Shown here: in pieces, positions 7,191-14,070 of the stretch
How positions within the stretch are numbered: position 1 is the stretch's first letter
Layout: the number at the start of each line of letters is the position of its first letter
NCBI GenBank assembly: GCA_910583685.1
Contig: CAJTXY010000009.1
Coordinates: forward strand, 28,867 to 42,936
DNA from: an uncultured Bacilli bacterium
Lineage (GTDB): Bacteria; Bacillota_I; Bacilli_A; RF39; UBA660
Direction: 5' to 3'
Length of the DNA: 14,070 bases
Notes under the pieces: model-generated
The model's input: only the letters and a program-made list of their open reading frames with translations
What the model was told of the DNA's origin: nothing
Databases searched by the model: none
Position numbers and translations under genes: made by a program

Positions 7191-8435
7191 ATGAAAAAGA
7201 AAAGATGGATTATTCTTAGTTTGGTAATACTAGTATTGATTATTTTAGGCATCTTTTCTTTTTTTATTTATCAAAATGAGTTAGCAAAACGGGTAGAAGA
7301 GCAGAAAAAGATGGAAATAGAGAGAAGAATGAAAAAAATTCAGAGTCATTATTCTGCTGTTGTTTCTGTTTCCAAGGATTGTGATATTTATCAAAAAGAT
7401 CACAAGAGGTATAAGAAGGTGGGTAGGATTACGAAGGGAGAGATTTTATCACTCGTAAAGCCATCTTCTTTTTCCGAGCCTTATTTTTTAGTAGAAAACT
7501 ACGCATTTTATATTCCCTTTTCCTGTGTTATGAAGACAGAAGAGAAAAAACAGGTTGATACTAGATATCAGCATTATATTCCTTTTTCAAAAAAGATTAA
7601 AACAAAAGATAAGGTGTCATTATACCGAGAAGATCAAAAAGTTTATGAATTATTTCATCCTATTGAAGGCCAAGTGATAAAACAAGATAATGATAGTTAT
7701 TCTATTGCGTATTTTGGGGAGCTTTTCAAGGTTTTTAAAGATGATATTTTAGAAGAAGTAGAACTAGATGAGAGCATTGCTGTTGCTACAGATGTTCCTG
7801 TTACTGCTTATCATTTTATTTATAAAGAGGATGATTATGGATGTACTGGTATTATCTGTCATCCAATCTCTCAGATTCGAAGTCATTTTGCGTATTTAAA
7901 AGAAAATCAGTTTTTTACTATTACGACAAAAGAGATGGAGGAATTCTTAGATGGAAATATTCAGCTCCCTACGAGAAGTATTTTGGTTACTATCGATGAT
8001 GGGGATCGTGCTTCTAATATTATTCCACTTTTGGAAGAGTATGAGGTGAATGCAACATTATTTTTAATTACGGCTTGGTATGATCCTTCTAATTATCAAT
8101 CTCCTTATTTGGAACTTGCCTCTCATACTCATGAGTTACACGAGCCTGGTCGGTGTCCTTTAGGTCAGGGGAGTGCTTTAAAGTGTTTGGATAAAGAAAA
8201 GATTGTTACAGATTTAAAACAGAGTAGGTCTATTTTAAATAATACTTTTGCTTTTTGCTATCCTTTATATGAATATAATGATCACGCTATTAATGCTGTT
8301 AAGGAGGCTGGTTTTCATTTAGGATTTATCGGTGGACAAAGACGTGCGACTTTAAAAAGTGATAAATTGTTAATTCCTAGAATTACTATATTTCGAAATA
8401 CGACAATGGATGAATACATTGAGATTGTGAATTAA
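7191..8435 (+). CDS. Membrane-anchored polysaccharide N-deacetylase (PgaB/IcaB type)
   Basis: The 414-residue protein has an N-terminal membrane segment (about 6-27), a charged helix (about 29-51), a beta-rich region (about 56-190) that could hold two SH3-like folds, and a C-terminal NodB-homology deacetylase (about 200-414; PF01522). Motif 1 is TIDDGD with D269/D270. Motif 2 is SHTHELH, with H312 and H317 at the PgaB/IcaB metal-ligand spacing. The FAFCYPLYEYN segment (353-363) matches the FAYP-x-G-x-Y type of that subgroup. VPVTAYHFIY (202-211) is the usual lead-in. Members remove N-acetyl groups from exported glycans such as poly-GlcNAc; the substrate here is unknown. The ribosome site AAAGGAG (7178-7184) overlaps the upstream stop codon, with six bases to the ATG. 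Confidence 0.9.
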   Translation: MKKKRWIILSLVILVLIILGIFSFFIYQNELAKRVEEQKKMEIERRMKKIQSHYSAVVSVSKDCDIYQKDHKRYKKVGRITKGEILSLVKPSSFSEPYFLVENYAFYIPFSCVMKTEEKKQVDTRYQHYIPFSKKIKTKDKVSLYREDQKVYELFHPIEGQVIKQDNDSYSIAYFGELFKVFKDDILEEVELDESIAVATDVPVTAYHFIYKEDDYGCTGIICHPISQIRSHFAYLKENQFFTITTKEMEEFLDGNIQLPTRSILVTIDDGDRASNIIPLLEEYEVNATLFLITAWYDPSNYQSPYLELASHTHELHEPGRCPLGQGSALKCLDKEKIVTDLKQSRSILNNTFAFCYPLYEYNDHAINAVKEAGFHLGFIGGQRRATLKSDKLLIPRITIFRNTTMDEYIEIVN

Positions 8436-8459
8436 TTAGTATTTATTTTTTCTTATTTA

Positions 8460-8468
8460 TGTTAGAAT
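8460..8468 (+). promoter_or_regulatory. Possible extended -10 promoter of the TasA-headed gene
   Basis: TGTTAGAAT (8460-8468) is one base off the TGTTATAAT seen before three upstream genes. No good -35 lies 16-18 bases before it, and no clear terminator separates it from the deacetylase gene, so read-through is also possible. Confidence 0.4.
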
Positions 8469-8498
8469 GTATATAGGGTAGAAATAATAGGTGATGAT

Positions 8499-10430
8499 AT
8501 GGCGGAGTGGAAGAGAAGGAAAAAATATAGAATAGATAAGGATCAAGAGGAACCAGTAGTTCATAGAGGGTACCAAATTACTAACCTTCTACGAAGAGAG
8601 TTTGTTCTTACCCTTATTTTTGTTGCTATTTCTACTACTGCCTTGTTGGGAGGAAGTTACGCCATATTTACTAATATTCAAAAGGCCGAACATTATAATA
8701 TGATTAAGTCAGGGACTTTGCAGATTGCTTATGATGATACTTCCAGTGGGCTTGGAAATATTATTCGTCTTAATGGGGCTTTTCCTGAGAGTGATGTGGC
8801 AGGCCAAGAAAGAGAGCCTTATCGTTTTAAGATTACCAATACTGGTAGTCTAAATGCAGAATATAAAGTAAAAATACTAGATGATTTATCTATGATAGAG
8901 GAAGATGGTTGTCAAAATAAACTTTTAGATAGGAGTGTACTTAAGTATAGCATTGATGGAGGAGAGCCTGTTCTTCTTTCTACCATTCAGGATGAATATA
9001 TTGCTGTAAATGGTAATCTTTCTGCAAGGGAAAGTATTACTTATGAGATTCGAATGTGGATAGATGAGAGTGCAGGTAATGAAGTATTAGGTAGACATTA
9101 TCACGGCAAGATTGTAGTAGAAGGGGAACAGGTGGAATCTTTAGGAAAAGCAAGTGATGTTATCTTTGATGAGGCAAGACTAGGAGAAAAGGGTGCTATT
9201 GATACGAGAGATGAAGAACAAACATTTATTACTGGAGAAGATCCTAATAATTATGTATGGTATTCTGGAAAATTATGGAGAGCAGTTTCCAAAGATCCTA
9301 GTGACAATTCTGTAAAACTTGTAACGCAGTGGCCGATGACGGCAATTTCATATTCTAGTGAAAATAATGCAATGTTTGAGGGAAGCTATGCGGAGGAATG
9401 GTTAAATGATACTAGTGTAGATGGATTCTTAGGCAATTTGCGGGAGCCAGAGAAATTTATTAAGATGGATAGTCTTTGGAATGCTACTGAAATGCAGACA
9501 AGAAATAAACCAGCTAAAATAACGATAGTAAAAGATCCAGTAGGCTTATTAAATCTTTATGAATATAGTATTGATAATGCTACTTATTTAAATAACACTT
9601 TAATATCTTTTTTATTAACACCTTATGATTCTACTCATATTTGTTATGGGGAATATGGGAAGAATTTTTTCATCCCTTCTACAGATAGTTATAGTCTTAG
9701 ACCAGCAATTAATTTGAAATCAGTTATAGAAGTAGTGAGTGGAGAGGGGACTTCCACTAGCCCATATAGATTGATGGGAGAACAGGATGCTTTGCTTGGA
9801 ACTTTACTTAAAGAGCGATACAGTGGGGAATATGTGGAGTTTGGTGCTAATGAAAACAGTCTTTATCGAATTGTAAATCGCGAATTTGGAGGAGTAAAAT
9901 TGGTTAGTGCTGAGCCATTAAAAGATGGAGGTTCGTTTGTTACTAAAAAGTTTAATACATCTGGTAAAACAATCTATAATCCATCTGATGAAACATATGA
10001 AATAGCCTATTTTTTGAATCATAGTTTTTTAGATCCTAATCAGGGGTTTTTAACGGAGTCTCAATTAGGAATGATACAAAAGTCTATATGGTATTTAGGT
10101 ACTGTAGATACAGGCGTTAATTATAAATTTGCTAAGTATAGTAATATAGATAATCAAAGTTTGGCATTATCTACCGAGGCATTTGTTGGATTGCTTAGAT
10201 TGGGTGAGCAATTTGCTACACAGATGCAAGGGCGAGTCTTTGGAACTGACTACTATTTATTAACCCGTAATAATTCTGGTATGCGTTCTGTTATAAATAA
10301 TGGGGGACTGTATAATTCATCGCCTTCTTTCCTCTTTGGGGGAATACGTCCTAGTGTACATTTAAAAGAAAGTATTAAGATTACGGGTGGAGAGGGAACA
10401 AAACAGAATCCTTTTACTATTGGTCAATAA
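8499..10430 (+). CDS. Surface protein: TasA/SipW-type N-terminus plus two DUF6273-like modules
   Basis: The 643-residue protein has a basic cytoplasmic start, a hydrophobic segment (about 34-57) ending GGSYAIFTN, then a TasA/camelysin-like domain (about 58-210): SGTLQI (71-76), a small hydrophobic repeat with P-x-SD, and YRFKITNTGSLNAEY (108-122). This resembles SipW-type signal proteins in which cleavage follows the G-x-Y-A motif. Two modules follow (about 250-425 and 446-641), related to those of the protein at 4697-6085: YVWYSGKLWRAV (252-263), WLND (301-304), VGLLNLYEY (348-356), LRPAINLK (400-407), GEGT-x-x-x-PY (415-423), then YFLN (504-507), VGLLRL (563-568), IRPSVHLK (616-623), GGEGT-x-x-x-PF (630-638). 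AGGTGA precedes the ATG by four bases. Secreted or membrane-tethered and possibly fibre- or matrix-related; no enzyme function is evident. Confidence 0.8.
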   Translation: MAEWKRRKKYRIDKDQEEPVVHRGYQITNLLRREFVLTLIFVAISTTALLGGSYAIFTNIQKAEHYNMIKSGTLQIAYDDTSSGLGNIIRLNGAFPESDVAGQEREPYRFKITNTGSLNAEYKVKILDDLSMIEEDGCQNKLLDRSVLKYSIDGGEPVLLSTIQDEYIAVNGNLSARESITYEIRMWIDESAGNEVLGRHYHGKIVVEGEQVESLGKASDVIFDEARLGEKGAIDTRDEEQTFITGEDPNNYVWYSGKLWRAVSKDPSDNSVKLVTQWPMTAISYSSENNAMFEGSYAEEWLNDTSVDGFLGNLREPEKFIKMDSLWNATEMQTRNKPAKITIVKDPVGLLNLYEYSIDNATYLNNTLISFLLTPYDSTHICYGEYGKNFFIPSTDSYSLRPAINLKSVIEVVSGEGTSTSPYRLMGEQDALLGTLLKERYSGEYVEFGANENSLYRIVNREFGGVKLVSAEPLKDGGSFVTKKFNTSGKTIYNPSDETYEIAYFLNHSFLDPNQGFLTESQLGMIQKSIWYLGTVDTGVNYKFAKYSNIDNQSLALSTEAFVGLLRLGEQFATQMQGRVFGTDYYLLTRNNSGMRSVINNGGLYNSSPSFLFGGIRPSVHLKESIKITGGEGTKQNPFTIGQ

Positions 10431-10431
10431 T

Positions 10432-10460
10432 AAGTACTAAGTATTTGGTACTTTTCTTTT
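10432..10460 (+). terminator. Terminator after the TasA-headed gene
   Basis: AAGTACTAA (10432-10440) pairs with TTGGTACTT (10445-10453), a 9-bp stem with one G-U pair and a 4-base loop, followed by TTTT, C, TTTT. It lies two bases after the stop codon. Confidence 0.85.
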
Positions 10461-10493
10461 TGATTAATTCTGTTCTTTTCTTTCGATTTATTA

Positions 10494-10499
10494 TATAAT
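10494..10499 (+). promoter_or_regulatory. Possible -10 box of the PFOR gene
   Basis: TATAAT at 10494-10499 lies in a run of A and T 31 bases before the ATG at 10530. The -35 position is poor, so this is only a placement guess for the promoter expected after the terminator. Confidence 0.35.
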
Positions 10500-10529
10500 A
10501 TATATAAAGAAATAATTGAGGTGAAGAGT

Positions 10530-13500
10530 ATGAAGAAAATAATGGATGGGAATGAAGCGGCAGCATATGTTTCTTATAATTTTACAGAAGTAGCAGGAAT
10601 TTATCCAATTACACCTGCATCTCCTATGGCAGAACTTACTGATAAATGGGCAAATGAAGGGCGAAAAAATTATTTTGGAACACCTGTTAAAGTTGTTGAG
10701 ATGCAAAGTGAAGCGGGAGCAGCGGGGATGGTTCATGGGTCTTTGCAGGCAGGATGTTTAACGACTACTTATACAGCAAGCCAAGGATTATTATTGATGG
10801 TTCCTAATATGTATAAAATGGCAGGAGAAATGCTTCCTTGTGTCATTCATGTTGCTGCACGGAGTCTTGCTACCCATGCCTTATCTATCTTTGGGGATCA
10901 TCAAGATGTCTATGCAACACGTGCGACTGGATTTGCAATGCTTGCATCAAGTTCTGTACAGCAAGTAATGGATTTAACAGGTGTTGCTCATCTTTCTGCT
11001 ATTAAAGGTAGCATTCCTTTTCTTCATTTCTTTGATGGATTTCGTACTAGCCATGAGCTTTCTAAAATTGATGTAATTGATACTGATAAACTTAGAAGTC
11101 TTATTGACGAAAAGGCACTAGATGAATTTAGAAATCGTTCTCTTAATCCAGAGAAGCCGGTGACTCGAGGAACGGCACAGAATGAAGATATTTATTTTCA
11201 AGCAACAGAGGTTCGCAATTCCTATTATGATAAAATTCCTGATATTGTTGCTTCTTATATGAATGAGGTAAATAAAATAACAGGAAGAAGTTATGCACCA
11301 TTTGAGTATTATGGTAGCAAAACGGCTAGCAAGATTATTGTGGCGATGGGATCTGTTTGTGAGACAATTCGTGAGACGATTGATTTTATGCAAAATAAAA
11401 ACAATGATATTGGTCTTTTAGAGGTTCATCTTTATCGCCCGTTTAGTGCGAAGCATTTTTTAAAAGCAATTCCAAAGTCTGTTAAAAAGATTGCTGTACT
11501 TGATCGTACAAAAGAAGCTGGTTCTAGTGGAGAACCATTATATTTAGATGTTGTTAAGACCATTAAGGAAGCAGAAAGTAAAGTGACTGTTGTTGGTGGA
11601 CGATATGGTCTTTCTAGTAAAAATACAACACCTGCTATGATTAAAGGTGTGTTTGACTTTTTAGATAGTAAAGATATGCACAGTAATTTTACTGTAGGAA
11701 TTTTAGATGATGTTACAGGTTTAAGCATTCCTTATAATAAAGATTTTCGTGTAAAGAAAGATTATACAGAGTTTTTAGTCTATGGTTATGGTAGTGATGG
11801 TATGGTTAGTGCTTGTAAAGATCTAATGAAAATTACTGGTAGTCATAGCAATGCTTATGTTCAAGGTTATTTTAAATATGATTCTAAGAAAAGTGGGGGA
11901 ATTACGGCATCACATTTACGTTTTGGTAAAACGCAAATTCGATCTACTTATTATGTAGAAGAGGCATCTCTTCTGGTTTGTACGAAAGATACTTATTTAC
12001 ATAAATTGAAAATGTTGGATTATATTAGTGAAGGTGGTATTTTCTTACTAAATACTAGAAAAAGTGATGCTGAGATTTGGAAAATGTTAACTAATTATGA
12101 TAAGAATATTTTGCAGAAGAAAAAGGTTAAGTTTTATATTGTAGATGCTTTCAAGGTTGCACAGGAGAATGGATTGGGTCCTAAGGTTAGTGCCATTATT
12201 GAGACTTTGATTTTTAAATTAGGTCATATTATCGATTTTAATTTTGCTGTGAAGCAGATTAAAGATGGTATTCGTCTTCGTTTTGCTAATAAGGGAGGCG
12301 ATCTTGTAGCTAAAAATTTAAAGGCAATTGATGAGGCACTTGATTCTCTTCGTATTATGAAAATTCCTAATGTAGATATTGATTTCAAAGGGGAAGAGAG
12401 GCGATCTGCTTTTGAACTTATTGATGCTATGGAGGGAGATAGTATTCCCGTTAGTAACTTTTTAAAAGCACCAGATGGAACTTTTGAAGCAGGACTTTCC
12501 AGACTTGAAAAACGCAATATTTCGGAGGTTGCTCCTTGCTTTATTTCCGAAAATTGTATTCAGTGTAACTTGTGTTCTCTTGTTTGTCCACACGCAGTAA
12601 TACGACCATTTTTGTTAGATGAGAAAGAAGTGATGGATGCTCCTTCTTCTATGCAAAAGGATTTATTAGATGTAAAGCTTAAAGATGAAAATTATAAATT
12701 TGTTGTATCTGCTAGTCTTTCTGATTGTACAGGTTGCTCTTTATGTGAAGAGATCTGTCCTGGTAGAAAGGGAGAAAAGGCAATTGTGATGGCTGCTAAG
12801 AAAGAGCTAGAGGAAAAGGGAAAAAATGAGGAATTTCAATATTTGGTAGATGAGGTTGCTCCTAAAAAGACGCCGAAGAATACTGTGAAGGGTAGTCAGT
12901 TTGCTCCTCCTAAGTTTGAATTTAGTGGTGCTTGTGCTGGCTGTGGAGAGACTCCTTATTTAAAACTTTTAACGCAGTTATTTGGGGATCGTTTGATGAT
13001 TGCTAATGCTACTGGTTGTTCTTCTATTTATAGTGCTTCTACTCCTTCTACTGCCTATTCTGTTCCTTGGGCAAACTCGTTATTTGAGGATAATGCAGAA
13101 TATGGGTATGGAATGAAAATTGCTGATATGCAGCAGAAACGTAGAATTGTTTCGTTGATAGAGGAGAATATCGACCAAGTAAAAAATAGTGAGAAAGCGG
13201 TTTATAAAGCTTATGCAAAAGAGATTAATGAGCAGACAGCTGAAGCTTTATATGAGATCATTGATGATAGTAAAGTATTGGAGTTAAAGAAGTTAAAACA
13301 ATTCATTAAGCCTAAGTCTATTTGGATGATTGGTGGAGATGGTTGGGCTTATGATATTGGCTATAGTGGAATTGATCATATACTTGCTAGCTATGATAAC
13401 GTTAATATTTTAGTTCTAGATACAGAAGTTTATTCTAATACTGGGGGGCAGGCTAGTAAATCTACTCGAGTAGGTGCTGTTGCAAAGTTTGCTTCTAGTG

Positions 13501-13949
13501 GAAAAAAGACTTCTAAGAAAGATTTAGCGAAGATTGCACTTACTTATCCTCATGTTTATGTTGCTACCGTTTCTATGGGGGCTAACCCTAATCAAGTAAT
13601 TAAGGTAATGCAGGAGGCAGAAAGATATAATGGTCCATCTATTATTATTGCGTACTCTCCTTGTATTGCTCAAGGAATTATCACAGGGATGAAAAGTAGT
13701 ATCGAAGAGGAAAAAAAGGCTACTAATAGTGGTTATTTCCCATTATTCCATTATAATCCAGAAACTGAAGAGTTTAAAATGGATAGTAAAGCGGACTTTT
13801 CCCAGTATTTTGACTTTATTGGTGGGGAAGATCGCTATCGTAGTTTAAAGACTATTTCCAAAGATTATAAAGAAAAAATGGAAGAGAATAAGCAAAATGC
13901 GATTAAGAGATATGAATATTATCAATCTTTAGAAAAGAAGGACGAATAA
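10530..13949 (+). CDS. nifJ: Pyruvate:ferredoxin (flavodoxin) oxidoreductase
   Basis: The 1139-residue single-chain enzyme oxidises pyruvate with CoA to acetyl-CoA and CO2, reducing ferredoxin or flavodoxin in the cytoplasm of anaerobes. Residues below are numbered from the ATG at 10530. The N-terminal domain has YPITPASPMAE and FGDHQDVYATRATGFAML. A ferredoxin domain carries C676, C679, C682, C686 and C733, C736, C739, C743 (two 4Fe-4S clusters). The proximal cluster ligands are C802, C805, C830 and C1045. TPP binding shows as GGDGWAYDIGYSG and DTEVYSNTGGQASKST. It is slightly shorter than typical single-chain PFORs (about 1170-1190 residues, from memory) and lacks a long C-terminal extension. 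The ATG at 10530 is preceded by GAGGTGA (10518-10524); the earlier GTG at 10521 is part of that site. It forms its own unit between two terminators. Confidence 0.97.
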   Translation: MKKIMDGNEAAAYVSYNFTEVAGIYPITPASPMAELTDKWANEGRKNYFGTPVKVVEMQSEAGAAGMVHGSLQAGCLTTTYTASQGLLLMVPNMYKMAGEMLPCVIHVAARSLATHALSIFGDHQDVYATRATGFAMLASSSVQQVMDLTGVAHLSAIKGSIPFLHFFDGFRTSHELSKIDVIDTDKLRSLIDEKALDEFRNRSLNPEKPVTRGTAQNEDIYFQATEVRNSYYDKIPDIVASYMNEVNKITGRSYAPFEYYGSKTASKIIVAMGSVCETIRETIDFMQNKNNDIGLLEVHLYRPFSAKHFLKAIPKSVKKIAVLDRTKEAGSSGEPLYLDVVKTIKEAESKVTVVGGRYGLSSKNTTPAMIKGVFDFLDSKDMHSNFTVGILDDVTGLSIPYNKDFRVKKDYTEFLVYGYGSDGMVSACKDLMKITGSHSNAYVQGYFKYDSKKSGGITASHLRFGKTQIRSTYYVEEASLLVCTKDTYLHKLKMLDYISEGGIFLLNTRKSDAEIWKMLTNYDKNILQKKKVKFYIVDAFKVAQENGLGPKVSAIIETLIFKLGHIIDFNFAVKQIKDGIRLRFANKGGDLVAKNLKAIDEALDSLRIMKIPNVDIDFKGEERRSAFELIDAMEGDSIPVSNFLKAPDGTFEAGLSRLEKRNISEVAPCFISENCIQCNLCSLVCPHAVIRPFLLDEKEVMDAPSSMQKDLLDVKLKDENYKFVVSASLSDCTGCSLCEEICPGRKGEKAIVMAAKKELEEKGKNEEFQYLVDEVAPKKTPKNTVKGSQFAPPKFEFSGACAGCGETPYLKLLTQLFGDRLMIANATGCSSIYSASTPSTAYSVPWANSLFEDNAEYGYGMKIADMQQKRRIVSLIEENIDQVKNSEKAVYKAYAKEINEQTAEALYEIIDDSKVLELKKLKQFIKPKSIWMIGGDGWAYDIGYSGIDHILASYDNVNILVLDTEVYSNTGGQASKSTRVGAVAKFASSGKKTSKKDLAKIALTYPHVYVATVSMGANPNQVIKVMQEAERYNGPSIIIAYSPCIAQGIITGMKSSIEEEKKATNSGYFPLFHYNPETEEFKMDSKADFSQYFDFIGGEDRYRSLKTISKDYKEKMEENKQNAIKRYEYYQSLEKKDE

Positions 13950-13956
13950 AATAGTT

Positions 13957-13991
13957 AAAGAAACTAATTGTAAAATTGTAGTTTCTTTTTT
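13957..13991 (+). terminator. Rho-independent terminator after nifJ
   Basis: A perfect 10-bp stem, AAAGAAACTA (13957-13966) with TAGTTTCTTT (13979-13988), encloses a 12-base loop and ends in a T run to 13991. The left arm starts seven bases after the stop codon. Confidence 0.9.
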
Positions 13992-14006
13992 CTATATTAC
14001 TTTTTA

Positions 14007-14035
14007 TTGCCGAACGAGTAAATTTATTGTATATT
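14007..14035 (+). promoter_or_regulatory. Possible promoter for a gene beyond the window
   Basis: TTGCCG (14007-14012), a 17-base spacer and TATATT (14030-14035). The remaining 35 bases show no complete start with a ribosome site, so the gene would begin outside the window. AT-rich sequence makes chance matches likely. Confidence 0.35.
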
Positions 14036-14070
14036 TATATATAGTAGAGAATCGTTTTGATAGGATTTGT

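Noticed and set aside
8425..8460. A Rex-like TTGTGAAT sequence and a possible terminator after the deacetylase gene
   Set aside because: The second half of a Rex site (TTCACAA) is missing, and no stem of useful length precedes the T-rich stretch.
10521..10529. GTG start at 10521 for nifJ
   Set aside because: The GTG is part of the GAGGTGA ribosome site that serves the ATG at 10530.
2664..14070. tRNA, rRNA, riboswitch, insertion sequence or attachment site in the gaps
   Set aside because: All intergenic gaps are under about 135 bases and are accounted for by terminators, promoters and ribosome sites; no cloverleaf, riboswitch core or terminal inverted repeats were seen.

Overview
This AT-rich window reads like a chromosomal piece of an anaerobic, low-GC Gram-positive bacterium (Bacilli/Firmicutes, possibly a gut lineage near Erysipelotrichales or RF39-type Bacilli; the lineage is an inference). 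The evidence is Gram-positive style ribosome binding sites, rho-independent terminators with U-tails, choline/glucan-binding-type wall repeats, several single-pass membrane-anchored envelope proteins and a pyruvate:ferredoxin oxidoreductase. All nine genes lie on the + strand. All nine stop codons are TAA or TAG, and no gene uses TGA as a sense codon.

Layout. (1) 1-2663: a 5'-truncated GH25 lysozyme with at least twelve cell-wall-binding repeats, followed 15 bases later by a polysaccharide pyruvyl transferase with a coiled-coil tail. A strong terminator closes this unit. (2) 2742-4642: a membrane-tethered SGNH hydrolase and a membrane acyltransferase-3 protein, each with its own promoter. They look like a split version of the fused OatA-type O-acetyltransferase. 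(3) 4634-8435: a promoter embedded in the previous terminator drives a three-gene operon. It encodes a membrane-anchored protein with two DUF6273-like modules, a NAGPA-type phosphodiester glycosidase and a PgaB/IcaB-type polysaccharide N-deacetylase. (4) 8460-10460: a large surface protein with a TasA/SipW-type N-terminus and two further modules of the same family, followed by a terminator. (5) 10494-13991: nifJ/por, an unrelated central-metabolism gene with its own terminator. The last 79 bases hold only a possible promoter for a gene beyond the window.

Taken together, positions 1-10430 form an envelope-glycan tailoring region. It encodes possible pyruvylation, O-acetylation or deacetylation, N-deacetylation and phosphodiester cleavage of a surface polymer, a wall hydrolase, and two anchored proteins of unknown function that share a repeated module. 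The least understood part, and the best candidate for something undescribed, is this four-copy module family flanking the glycosidase-deacetylase pair, with one member carrying a TasA-like head.
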